DNA from: Myxococcus dinghuensis
GTDB lineage: Bacteria; Myxococcota; Myxococcia; Myxococcales; Myxococcaceae
Assembly (NCBI RefSeq): GCF_024198235.1
Contig: NZ_JAKCFB010000017.1
Span: 124,001 to 188,000, forward strand
Reading direction: 5' to 3'
DNA length: 64,000 nt
The notes beneath the pieces are model-generated. The model was given only the letters and a program-made list of their open reading frames with translations. It had not been told where the DNA came from and ran no database searches. The position numbers were made by a program, and so were the translations under genes. Positions 19,982-27,452 of the stretch are shown here, piece after piece. Numbering within the stretch: the stretch's first letter is position 1; each line of letters starts with the position of its first letter.

Positions 19982-20545
19982 ATGATCATCTGTCCGGTCT
20001 GTGACCACGTACAGCCCGAGGGAACCGAGTGTGACGTCTGTGGCAAGCGCTTCCCCAGCGACGTCGCGACGGCGGCCCCCGTCGTGGCCACGCTGCCCGA
20101 GCTGGAGCTGACGCCTCACTCGGGAGGGCGGGACGCCGTCGAGGCCGCGCCGCTCCCCGAGCTGGACCTGACGCGTCTGCGCAGCGGACCGGACCTCCCC
20201 GCGCAGTTGGTGCCCGACCTGGAGTTGACCCAGAACGGCGCGACCGGAGCCGTGCCGGTGGAGCAACTGGCGGAGCTGGACACGGGCCGGGCCCAGGATG
20301 ACGGCGTGCGCACCGCCGCCGTCGTGGGCTCCGTCGTCTGCCGTTACTGTCGCAACGTCCAGGCTGCGGGGCTGCTCTGCGACAACTGCGGCATGCGCCT
20401 GCCCCGGACCCGCGCGGCGGCGCCAGCGGCGGTCCAGGCCGTGGGCGGCGACGACGACTGGAAGCCATGTCCGACATGCCATACGCCCATGCGCCCCGGC
20501 CGGGTCTGCGGCGAGTGCGGCGTGCGCGACAGGGGGGAGGAATGA
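19982..20545 (+). CDS. Zinc-ribbon protein with three Cys4 modules
   Basis: This 187-residue protein has three CxxC...CxxC zinc modules: CPVC/CDVC at residues about 4-20, CRYC/CDNC at about 120-136, and CPTC/CGEC at about 163-179. Between the first and second is an acidic linker with the repeated LPELELT/LPELDLT/VPDLELT/LAELDTG motif, four copies spaced 20-25 residues, which looks like a short linear interaction motif. No enzyme domain is seen. Its stop overlaps the threonine-synthase start (ATGA), so the two are co-translated, though no functional link is known. It may be a protein- or nucleic-acid-binding adaptor. The name of the gene is not known to me. Confidence 0.75.
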   Translation: MIICPVCDHVQPEGTECDVCGKRFPSDVATAAPVVATLPELELTPHSGGRDAVEAAPLPELDLTRLRSGPDLPAQLVPDLELTQNGATGAVPVEQLAELDTGRAQDDGVRTAAVVGSVVCRYCRNVQAAGLLCDNCGMRLPRTRAAAPAAVQAVGGDDDWKPCPTCHTPMRPGRVCGECGVRDRGEE

Positions 20546-21879
20546 GCACCGTGGGGCCTGTCTTCCGGGCGGAGTTCGCGTGCAGCGAGGGCTGTGATTT
20601 CCGGGCGTCGCTCCTCGACGTCGTCTACCGCTGTCCGAAGTGCGAGGGCCTGCTCGAGGTCTGGCACGACGTGGCCGCGCTGAAGGCCGTGTCCGCGAAG
20701 GAGTGGAAGCAGCGCTTCGAGACGCGCTTCGGCTCGGCGCGACTGCCGGACGGCTCCGGCGTCTGGGGCAAGCGCGAGTGGGCGCTGCCCGAGCTGCCCG
20801 TGGAGGACATCGTCTCGCTGGGCGAGGGCCGCGTGCCCCTCAAGCCCCTGCCGCGCATGGCCTCCGAGCTGGGGCTCGCGGCGCTGGACCTGAAGGAATG
20901 CGGCGTGTCGCCGACGGGGAGCTTCAAGGACTGGGGCATGACGGTCCTCGTCTCGGCCGTGAAGCACATGCGCGCCCGGGGCGTGCCCCTGCGCGCCGTG
21001 GCGTGCGCGTCCACGGGGGATACGTCCGCGGCCCTGTCCGCCTACTGCGCCGCCGCGGGCATCCCCGCGGTGGTGTTCCTGCCGCGGGACAAGGTGTCGC
21101 TCGCCCAGTTGGTGCAGCCCATCTCCAACGGGGCCCGGGTGCTGTCGCTCGACACGGACTTCGATGGCTGCATGCGGCTGGTGCAGGCGGTGACGGCCGA
21201 CAAGGGCCTCTACCTGGCCAACTCGATGAACTCGCTGCGCATCGAGGGGCAGAAGATGGTCGCGGTGGAGCTGTGCCAGGACCTGGGCTGGGAGCCGCCG
21301 GACTGGGTGGTGATTCCGGGCGGGAACCTCGGCAACGCCAGCGCCCTGGGCAAGGGCTTCGAGTTGATGCTGGAGCTGGGGCTCATCTCCCGCCGGCCGC
21401 GCATCGCCGTGGCGCAGGCCCAGCGCGCCAATCCCCTGGCCCGGGCGTTCCGGGGCGGCTTCCGCGAACTGGTGCCCATGCAGGCCGAGCGCACCCTCGC
21501 GTCCGCCATCCAGATCGGCAATCCCGTCTCGTTCAAGCGCGCGGTGCGCATCCTGAAGGCCTTCGACGGCGTGGTGGAGGAGGCGACCGAGTCCGAGTTG
21601 GCCAACGCCGCCGCCCGCGCGGACCGCGAGGGGACCTTCACCTGCCCGCAGACGGGCGTGGCGCTGGCGGCGCTGGAGAAGCTCGTCGCCCAGGGCATCA
21701 TCGAGAAGGGCGCGCGCGTGGCGGTCATCTCCACCGCGCACGGCCTGAAGTTCGCGGACTTCAAGGTGGGCTACCACCGGAACGAGCTGGCCGACGTCAC
21801 CAGCCGCTACGCGAACCCGCCGGTGCAACTGCCCGCGAGCCTGGACGCCGTGCGCGGCGCGCTGGCCGACCTGGGCTGA
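20542..21879 (+). CDS. thrC: Threonine synthase
   Basis: Threonine synthase converts O-phosphohomoserine to threonine with pyridoxal phosphate, the last step of threonine synthesis. The 445-residue product has an N-terminal zinc-ribbon-like segment (CSEGCDFRASLLDVVYRCPKC), seen in many long threonine synthases, the PLP-binding lysine in GSFKDWG, the CASTGDTSAALSAY phosphate-binding motif, and the IPGGNLGNASA glycine loop. The ATG at 20542 overlaps the upstream stop (ATGA) and has GGGAGG in front. Myxobacterial aspartokinase is encoded 17 kb away in this window, so the pathway genes are scattered. Specificity for threonine rather than another PLP fold-II reaction is based on overall resemblance. 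Confidence 0.93.
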   Translation: MSTVGPVFRAEFACSEGCDFRASLLDVVYRCPKCEGLLEVWHDVAALKAVSAKEWKQRFETRFGSARLPDGSGVWGKREWALPELPVEDIVSLGEGRVPLKPLPRMASELGLAALDLKECGVSPTGSFKDWGMTVLVSAVKHMRARGVPLRAVACASTGDTSAALSAYCAAAGIPAVVFLPRDKVSLAQLVQPISNGARVLSLDTDFDGCMRLVQAVTADKGLYLANSMNSLRIEGQKMVAVELCQDLGWEPPDWVVIPGGNLGNASALGKGFELMLELGLISRRPRIAVAQAQRANPLARAFRGGFRELVPMQAERTLASAIQIGNPVSFKRAVRILKAFDGVVEEATESELANAAARADREGTFTCPQTGVALAALEKLVAQGIIEKGARVAVISTAHGLKFADFKVGYHRNELADVTSRYANPPVQLPASLDAVRGALADLG

Positions 21880-21933
21880 CGGAGCCCGCCTGGGCGCGCG
21901 GCGTGCGCGCCCGGGTGTGAGCCTTCGCGAGGC

Positions 21934-22338
21934 TCAGCCGACGACCGCGGTGGCTTCGACCTCGACGAGGATGCCCGGCTCGAAGAGGACGGAGACGCCG
22001 ATCAGCGAAGCGGGGGCAGGCACGAACCGCACCTCCTGGGCGACCCGCTCGATGCCGGCGACGAAGGCGGGCATCTGCTCGCGCTTCCAATCGACGACGT
22101 AGAACGTGAGCCGGACGACGTCGCTGAACGTGGCCCCCGCGGCGGTGAGCGCCGTGGCGACGTTGCGCAGCGCCTGGGCCACCTGTCCCGCCAGGTCTCC
22201 AGGCGCGACGAGCCGGCCCTCCGTGTCGTAGGCGACCTGTCCTGCGACGTGGACCTGCCGCGAGCCGGTGGCGATCGCCACCTGGTGGTACGCGTCGGGC
22301 TTCATGAGTCCAGCGGGGTTGAGCAGGGTGAGCGGCAT
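21934..22338 (-). CDS. RidA family enamine/imine deaminase
   Basis: RidA proteins hydrolyse reactive enamines and imines formed by PLP enzymes such as threonine dehydratase. The 134-residue product has the family pattern VHVAGQVAYDTEGRLVAPGDLAGQVAQALRN and the C-terminal LFEPGILVEVEATAVV. The catalytic Arg position near residue 105 of classic RidA (RxxVxxxLP) appears changed (VRFVPAPASLIGVSVL has no such Arg), placing it among the Rid subfamilies whose deaminase activity is not certain. The ATG at 22338 has GGAG eight bases upstream; in-frame ATG codons further upstream are less likely. It is divergent from a LysR regulator, with repeated sequence in the 107-bp gap, which suggests control by it. 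Confidence 0.85.
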   Translation of the reverse strand: MPLTLLNPAGLMKPDAYHQVAIATGSRQVHVAGQVAYDTEGRLVAPGDLAGQVAQALRNVATALTAAGATFSDVVRLTFYVVDWKREQMPAFVAGIERVAQEVRFVPAPASLIGVSVLFEPGILVEVEATAVVG

Positions 22339-22356
22339 GGCGGGCTCCAGAGCGAG

Positions 22357-22397
22357 ATTGGCGAAAGCTCGACTCATATAGCGAGGACATTGGCGAA
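22357..22397. promoter_or_regulatory. Candidate LysR operator between ridA-like and lysR-like genes
   Basis: The 9-mer ATTGGCGAA occurs twice in direct orientation, at 22357-22365 and 22389-22397, each just after an AGCGAG hexamer (22351-22356 region and 22380-22385). The copies are 32 bp apart, about three helical turns, and flank an AT-rich CATATA step. They sit in the divergent gap next to a LysR gene. Confidence 0.4.
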
Positions 22398-22445
22398 TGC
22401 TGTTCCCCACTCCAGCGATGGGGGCGCTACAATCGGGGGTGGGCC

Positions 22446-23351
22446 ATGAAGCGCGCCAACCTCGATGAGATCTTCGCCTTCATGTCCGTCGTCGACGCGG
22501 GCAGCTTCGTGGCCGGAGGGCGGACCCTGGGGCTGACGCGCTCCGCTGCGGGCAAGTCCCTGGCTCGGTTGGAGTCCCGGCTCGGAGTGCGCCTGCTCAA
22601 TCGGACGACCCGGCACGTGAGCCTCACCGACGAAGGCCGCGTCTTCTACGAGAACTGCCTGCAGGTCCTGGCGGCCCTGGATGAAGCGGAGGCCAGCGTC
22701 GGGCAGCACACGGGGACACCTCGCGGCGTCTTGCGGCTCACCGTGCCTGGGGCCTTCGGCCGGCTGTGGGTCCTGCCCTTGCTCCGGGAATACTTGAGGC
22801 GCTGGCCCGACGTGCAGGTGGAGGTGAGCTTCAGCGATCGCGTCGCGGACGTCATCGAGGAGGGCTACGACCTCGCCGTGCGCATCAACGCGTCCCACGC
22901 GGATACACGACTGGTGTCCAGGCTCGTGGCGGAGTTCCGCGCCATCCTCTGCGCGGCCCCGAGCTACCTCGAGGCGCGTGGTGTCCCCGAAAGGGTGGAG
23001 GACCTCGCGGCGCATGACTGCCTGTTCTTCAGCAGCCGGGCGCGGCGCCAGCGTTGGCGTCTGCGCGAGAAGGGCGGGGCGTGGGTGGCGGTGGAAGGCC
23101 GCAGCCGCCTGCGGCTCGACAGCGGAGAGGCCCTCCGGGACGCGGCGGTCGCGGGGATGGGCATCGCCTTCCTGCCCGGCTTCCTCGTCGACCCGGAGCT
23201 GGCGCGCGGTCGCCTCGCGGCGCTGCTGCCGTCCTGCGAGACGGGCACGGTCCGCATCACCGCGCTCTATCCGAGCAAGAGCTACCTGCCCGCGAAGGTG
23301 CGGCGCTTCATCGACCTGATGGTCGAGACGTGGAATCCGCCATCCCGTTGA
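22446..23351 (+). CDS. LysR-type transcriptional regulator
   Basis: The 301-residue product has the N-terminal LysR helix-turn-helix (residues about 1-65: FAFMSVVDAGSFVAGGRTLG, SAAGKSLARLESRLGVRLLNRTTR, SLTDEGRVFYE), a linker helix, and a periplasmic-binding-like effector domain (GVLRLTVPGAFGRLWVLPLL..., AGMGIAFLPGFLVD). The family usually binds a small effector and controls the divergent gene, here a RidA protein. The ATG at 22446 is preceded by a G-rich stretch, and a TACAAT hexamer lies at 22428-22433, so a very short leader is possible. The inducer is not predictable. Confidence 0.93.
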   Translation: MKRANLDEIFAFMSVVDAGSFVAGGRTLGLTRSAAGKSLARLESRLGVRLLNRTTRHVSLTDEGRVFYENCLQVLAALDEAEASVGQHTGTPRGVLRLTVPGAFGRLWVLPLLREYLRRWPDVQVEVSFSDRVADVIEEGYDLAVRINASHADTRLVSRLVAEFRAILCAAPSYLEARGVPERVEDLAAHDCLFFSSRARRQRWRLREKGGAWVAVEGRSRLRLDSGEALRDAAVAGMGIAFLPGFLVDPELARGRLAALLPSCETGTVRITALYPSKSYLPAKVRRFIDLMVETWNPPSR

Positions 23352-23390
23352 GCGCGCCCACCGCGTGGGGAGCGGGCGCGCCGGACGCGC

Positions 23391-24554
23391 TCAGTCCGCC
23401 AGCAGCGGGACGCGCTTGTCGATGGTGAGGCCGAAGCCCGCGAGGCCCCGGTAGGTGATGTCCGTGTTGGTCATCACCTGGAGCGAGCGCACGCCCAGGT
23501 CGTTGAGGATCTGGCAGCCCATGCCCAGGTCGCGCGTCTCCTGCGGCCCGCCGCGCAGGTCGCTGCTGCCGTCCGCGTGGCGCTTGTGGTGGATGCCGAA
23601 GTCGTCCCCGTGCATGCCGGGCAGGTACACCAGCACGCCGGTGCCCTCGCGCGCGATGCGGGCGAGCGACTGGTCCAGGAGCGCGTTGCAGTGGCAGGTG
23701 GGCGAGCCGAACACGTCACCCATGGCGCAGGCGGCGTGCAGCCGCACCAGCGCGCTCGGGCGCGCCGCGGGGTCGCCCTTCACCAACACCAGCGACTTCG
23801 CGTTGTCCGGCAGCCAGGTGTAGGTCAGCGCCGTGAACTCGCCGTAGCGCGTGGTGACGGTGTGCTGCCCCGGCTCGCGGCGCACCAGCCGGTCCTTGCG
23901 GCGCCGGTACTCGATGAGGTCCGCGATGGTGATGACGCGCAGGTCGTGCTCGCGCGCGAAGGCCTTCAGGTCCGGCATCCGCATCATGGTGCCGTCGTCC
24001 TTCACCAGCTCGCAGAGGATGCCGGACGGGGCCAGCCCGGCCAGGCGGGCGAGGTCCACGGTGGCCTCGGTGTGGCCCGCGCGGCGCAGCACGCCGCCCT
24101 CGCGGTAGCGCAGCGGGAAGATGTGGCCGGGGCGCAGGAAGTCGTCCGCCTTGCTCGTCGGGTCCACCAGCGCGCGGATCGTCTTCGCGCGGTCCGCCGC
24201 CGACACGCCCGTGGACGTTCCGTGCCGGAAGTCCACGGAGACGGTGAAGGCGGTGCGGTGGGACTCCGTGTTGTCCGCCACCATCTGCGGCAGCCGCAGC
24301 GCGTCCAGCCGGTCCGCCAGCATGGGCTGGCAGACGATGCCGCTCGTGTGGCGCACCATGAAGGCCAGGTGCTCCGGCGTCACCATCTCCGCCGCCATGA
24401 TGAGGTCGCCCTCGTTCTCCCGATCCTCGTCGTCCGCGACGATGACGAACTTGCCCTCGCGGATGTCGGTGATGGCGTCCTCGATGGAGGACAACTGGGG
24501 GTCGTGGCTCATGGAGGCGTCGGTCCGCGAGTGGGTCTGCATGTCCTCGCGCAT
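23391..24554 (-). CDS. RibBA-type protein: DHBP synthase with degenerate GTP cyclohydrolase II domain
   Basis: The N-terminal half (to about residue 220) is an intact 3,4-dihydroxy-2-butanone-4-phosphate synthase of riboflavin synthesis, with ADDEDRENEGDL, the RHTSG motif and RRAGHTEATVDLA. The C-terminal half resembles GTP cyclohydrolase II and keeps the three zinc cysteines (HAACAMGDVFGSPTCHC) but lacks the EGRGIG loop (here HGDDFG). The segment around the catalytic Tyr is about ten residues shorter, and NNP is replaced by NTD. It is therefore likely to have only the first activity, like the RibBX hybrids. The frame opens at ATG 24554; ATGs at 24542 and 24512 are also possible, and the domain proper begins near the last. 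No FMN riboswitch is visible upstream. Total length is 387 aa. Confidence 0.88.
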   Translation of the reverse strand: MREDMQTHSRTDASMSHDPQLSSIEDAITDIREGKFVIVADDEDRENEGDLIMAAEMVTPEHLAFMVRHTSGIVCQPMLADRLDALRLPQMVADNTESHRTAFTVSVDFRHGTSTGVSAADRAKTIRALVDPTSKADDFLRPGHIFPLRYREGGVLRRAGHTEATVDLARLAGLAPSGILCELVKDDGTMMRMPDLKAFAREHDLRVITIADLIEYRRRKDRLVRREPGQHTVTTRYGEFTALTYTWLPDNAKSLVLVKGDPAARPSALVRLHAACAMGDVFGSPTCHCNALLDQSLARIAREGTGVLVYLPGMHGDDFGIHHKRHADGSSDLRGGPQETRDLGMGCQILNDLGVRSLQVMTNTDITYRGLAGFGLTIDKRVPLLAD

Positions 24555-24747
24555 GTAGCGTCAAGGGTCCGCACTGGCAAGCCAACCCGCTCCCAGGTGT
24601 GCGTCCCGGTGATGGCCTGGATGAGCCTGTCCCCTTGCTCCTGGTTGCCGTGAGGGCGGAAATTCGTTGGTGCGCCGAGCGTGTGCCTGGGCGCGGGCGG
24701 GTGACTCGACGCATGCGGCGGGCTGCTGTAGGGTGCTCGGTCCCGAG

Positions 24748-25086
24748 ATGAGCGCCAACACCCAGGACTTGAGGACCCAGCTCGATCAGTTGCAGGAGAG
24801 CCTGGCCGTCCGGCAGAGCACCACCCACTTCGCCCACACGGGCGTGTCCACCATGGCGGCCCTGCTGCTCGCCGGGGCGGCGGGCAAGCTGTTCTACGAC
24901 TCCCTCCGCACCCCGCTGCTCGCCTGGGGCGTGGCGGCCCTGTCGCTCGGCTTGCTGGTCCACGCGTTCCGTCGCTACGTCCTGGGCCGCCGCGCGCTGT
25001 CCGAGGAGCTGAAGCGCTTCCACGCGATGCTGGAGCTGCGCAGCCAGCTACGTCTCGACGACCCCTCCGCGATGCTTCCCCGGTGA
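24748..25086 (+). CDS. Small membrane protein upstream of tmk
   Basis: This 112-residue protein begins with a helical stretch (TQDLRTQLDQLQESLAVRQ), followed by two adjacent membrane helices (about residues 37-55 and 58-77) separated by a short turn, and a charged helical C-terminal tail (LSEELKRFHAMLELRSQL). The start ATG at 24748 was chosen because the upstream in-frame codons lack a ribosome site and the conserved-looking part starts here. Its stop overlaps the GTG of thymidylate kinase (GTGA), so the two are translationally coupled. I do not recognise a family, and a link to nucleotide metabolism is not implied by the sequence. Confidence 0.7.
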   Translation: MSANTQDLRTQLDQLQESLAVRQSTTHFAHTGVSTMAALLLAGAAGKLFYDSLRTPLLAWGVAALSLGLLVHAFRRYVLGRRALSEELKRFHAMLELRSQLRLDDPSAMLPR

Positions 25087-25742
25087 GCGGCGCGCGTCGG
25101 AAGGCCGTCCGGAAGGGGCGGTTCATCGTCCTCGAGGGACTGGATGGGGCGGGCACCACCACGCAGGCGGAGCGCCTGGCCGCGGCGCTCCGCGCGGAGG
25201 GCCACGCCGTCGTCACCACGCGCGAGCCCTCGGACGGGCCCGTGGGGACGATGATTCGTCAGGCCCTCACGGGGCGACTGGGGCTGCCGCACGGCGCGGG
25301 ACCGCTGTCCCCGGAGACGCTCGCGCTGCTGTTCGCCGCGGACCGGACGGACCACCTCGCGGCCCGGGTGCTCCCGGCGTTGGAGGAGGGGAAGATCGTC
25401 CTCTGCGACCGGTACGTGTTGTCGTCCCTGGCGTACCAGGGGGCCTCGCTGCCCATGGACTGGGTGGAGGCGGTGAACACGCACGCCGTGTCCCCGGACC
25501 TGACGCTGTTCGTCGGCGTGGCGCCCGAGGTGGCGGCGCGCAGGCGCGCGGTGCGAGGTGGGGCGCAGGAGCTGTTCGAGGCGGACGAGGCGCAGCGGCG
25601 CATCGCGAAGCAGTACCTCGCGGCCATCCGGCGCCGGGAGAAGCGCGAGCGCATCGTCCACATCGACGGTGAGCAGGGCATCGAGGCGGTGACGCAGGCC
25701 TCGATGGTCCACCTCCGCAAGCTGCTCGCACGCAAGCGCTGA
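25083..25742 (+). CDS. tmk: Thymidylate kinase with altered P-loop
   Basis: Thymidylate kinase phosphorylates dTMP to dTDP. The 219-residue product has the overall TMK plan: P-loop region FIVLEGLDGAGTTTQ at residues 14-28, the dTMP-binding TREPSDGPVG, the catalytic DRYVLSSLAYQG motif, and a C-terminal helical region with QRRIAKQYL. The Walker A lysine (GAGKTT in most TMKs) is replaced by Thr (GAGTTT). I recall this GTTT form from some other bacterial TMK-like proteins, so it is more likely a subfamily trait than a mutation. The GTG start at 25083 overlaps the previous stop. Another canonical tmk may exist elsewhere in the genome. Confidence 0.87.
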   Translation: MSGARRKAVRKGRFIVLEGLDGAGTTTQAERLAAALRAEGHAVVTTREPSDGPVGTMIRQALTGRLGLPHGAGPLSPETLALLFAADRTDHLAARVLPALEEGKIVLCDRYVLSSLAYQGASLPMDWVEAVNTHAVSPDLTLFVGVAPEVAARRRAVRGGAQELFEADEAQRRIAKQYLAAIRRREKRERIVHIDGEQGIEAVTQASMVHLRKLLARKR

Positions 25743-25757
25743 AGCGTTCGGCGCCCC

Positions 25758-26411
25758 TCAGCGCCGGACCTCGAAGTCCAGGTGGGACTCGGTGTCCCCG
25801 CCCGGGCACCCGGCGGTGGAGCCCCGGGTCGTCAGGTCCAGGTGCCCCCGCAGGTGGGTGTCGTCGTTCGCCGTGAGCACCAACGTCCCGCGGATCTCCT
25901 GGGTCACCGCGTCCTCCGGCGGGATGCAGTTGAGGCTGATGCTCGCGAAGGCGGTGCGCACCCCGGCGGTGTGGGTCGGCCCCGGGACGAACGTCGTGTT
26001 GGACGCGTGCCTCGGAGGCACGGTGACGCTCCCGTCGAGGGTCAGCGTCATGGGGCCCGCCCCGAGCACCGAGCGCTCCAACTGGAGGATGAGCGTGATG
26101 TCCGTCTCGTCGTCGACGGCCTCGGGAATCGGGTCGTTGTGTCCCCAGAAGACGAGCTCCGCCGGGGCGCCCCGGTCCAGCGTGACGTTGCGCCGCAGGT
26201 CGAAGTCGATCCACGCGCCGCCGAAGTTCTTCATCCGCAGCGTGCCGCTGGGGTTGTCGCCGGTTTCGGAGACCTCGTCCTTGTCCACCTCCCCGGTCCG
26301 GAGGGCCCCTTCGTCGGCCTTGTTGCAGCCCACGAGCAGCGGAGGAACCAGGACGAGTGAGGAGAGCAGGGCGGCGCGGACCAGCGTTCGGGCGCGGGAG
26401 GAGGGGCTCAT
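25758..26411 (-). CDS. Hypothetical lipoprotein
   Basis: This 217-residue protein has a signal peptide with lipobox LVGC (lipid Cys at residue 29) and a mature part predicted to be all beta: alternating hydrophobic stretches such as LRMKNFGGAWIDFDLRRNVTL, TDITLILQLE, MTLTLDGSVTV and HLRGHLDLTTRG. Two cysteines (SLNCIPPE and AGCPGGD) could form one disulfide. I see no enzyme motif. The ATG at 26411 starts the signal peptide and has a GGGGG stretch upstream. It is convergent with tmk and divergent from the CinA-like gene; the gap to the latter has a direct repeat that may be an operator. Confidence 0.75.
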   Translation of the reverse strand: MSPSSRARTLVRAALLSSLVLVPPLLVGCNKADEGALRTGEVDKDEVSETGDNPSGTLRMKNFGGAWIDFDLRRNVTLDRGAPAELVFWGHNDPIPEAVDDETDITLILQLERSVLGAGPMTLTLDGSVTVPPRHASNTTFVPGPTHTAGVRTAFASISLNCIPPEDAVTQEIRGTLVLTANDDTHLRGHLDLTTRGSTAGCPGGDTESHLDFEVRR

Positions 26412-26522
26412 GGCCCCCGGATTCAGCAAACTCCGTGCCTCACGGGAGAGCCAGGGAAGGAGGTGCACCGGGGCTGCGGGGGACCCGCCCGGTGGGGCCG
26501 GGGGCGGGACAGGGGCGCCCGG

Positions 26523-26552
26523 ATTTCGAGGACCTCCCTCAGAATTTCGAGG
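26523..26552. promoter_or_regulatory. Direct repeat in divergent gap, possible operator
   Basis: ATTTCGAGG occurs at 26523-26531 and again at 26544-26552, a centre spacing of 21 bp or two helical turns. It lies between a lipoprotein gene and a CinA-like gene read in opposite directions, a typical place for a regulator site. No regulator is identified. Confidence 0.3.
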
Positions 26553-26687
26553 TGCGACGGGCCTCCGCGCCCGTGTGCGCCGCCGTCTCGGGGGGCGAAC
26601 CGGGCCCGCTCCCCGGCCGCGTGGGGCCGAGCGGGCGCGTCCGCTCCCGACGGATCTCCACGCCGATGGGCTAGAGTCCGCGGCTCC

Positions 26688-27425
26688 ATGAACCGCACCG
26701 GCGCGGCCGCAATCATCATCGGGAACGAGGTCCTGACCGCGAAGGTCCAGGACCAGAATGGTCCGCACCTCATCAAGCGGCTGCGGGAGGTGGGCATCCC
26801 CCTGCGGTCGGTGGAGATGGTGCTCGACGAGGTCGACGACATCGTCGACGCGATGAACCGCGCGCGCTCCCGGGCCCGGTATGTCTTCACCAGCGGCGGC
26901 ATCGGTCCCACCCATGACGACGTCACGGTGCGCGCGGTGGCGCTCGCGCTGGGGCGGCCCGTGGTGCGGCTGCCGGAGATGGTGTCGCTCATCGAGGCGC
27001 GTGCCCCGGGTGGCAAGGTCACCCCGGAGGGCATGCGGCTGGCGGATGCCCCCGAGGGCGCCGTCCTCCTGCCGCAGGCGGGCTCCTGGTTCCCCGTCCT
27101 GACGGTGGGCGACGTGTACCTGCTCCCCGGGGTCCCGCAGTTGTTCCGCATGCAACTGGAGACGGTGCTCGCGCGCCTGAGCGGCAGCCCGGTGGTGTTG
27201 CACAGCCTCTACCTGCGCCTGGGCGAGAGCGAGATCGCCGCCGTGTTGGACCGCGTCGCCCTGGACATGCCCCACGTGGCCATCGGCTCCTACCCGGAGT
27301 TCGATCCGAGCAAGGACTTCCGCGTGAAGATCACCGTGGAGTCCGCGGACCTCGCCCCCGTCCAGGAGGCCGCGGAGCGCATCGTCCGGGGCCTCCCCGC
27401 GGGGGCGGTGGTGCGGCGGGAGTAG
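26688..27425 (+). CDS. CinA N-terminal (molybdopterin-binding-like) domain protein
   Basis: This 245-residue protein corresponds to the N-terminal half of CinA, the MoCF/COG1058 domain that acts as a nucleotide pyrophosphatase in studied members (ADP-ribose, FAD-like substrates). The motifs IIIGNEVLTAKVQDQNG and YVFTSGGIGPTHDDVT (Gly/Thr/Asp of the phosphate-binding loop) and LLPGVPQLFRMQLE are present. The C-terminal nicotinamide-nucleotide amidohydrolase domain of full CinA (about 160 residues) is absent; the protein stops soon after a short KITVESADLAPVQEAAERI ferredoxin-like segment. Stand-alone forms are common, so this is not evidence of truncation. The ATG at 26688 is preferred; the frame is open upstream without a ribosome site. 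Confidence 0.88.
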   Translation: MNRTGAAAIIIGNEVLTAKVQDQNGPHLIKRLREVGIPLRSVEMVLDEVDDIVDAMNRARSRARYVFTSGGIGPTHDDVTVRAVALALGRPVVRLPEMVSLIEARAPGGKVTPEGMRLADAPEGAVLLPQAGSWFPVLTVGDVYLLPGVPQLFRMQLETVLARLSGSPVVLHSLYLRLGESEIAAVLDRVALDMPHVAIGSYPEFDPSKDFRVKITVESADLAPVQEAAERIVRGLPAGAVVRRE

Positions 27426-27452
27426 GGCTCCCGCCGCGGCGTCGCGGGGCGA

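Noticed and set aside
24555-24747. FMN riboswitch upstream of ribBA
   Set aside because: The conserved RFN element blocks are not present in the 193-bp gap.
26688-27425. Truncation of a full-length cinA gene
   Set aside because: The frame ends cleanly and the C-terminal amidohydrolase domain is not found in any frame downstream; stand-alone CinA-N proteins are common.
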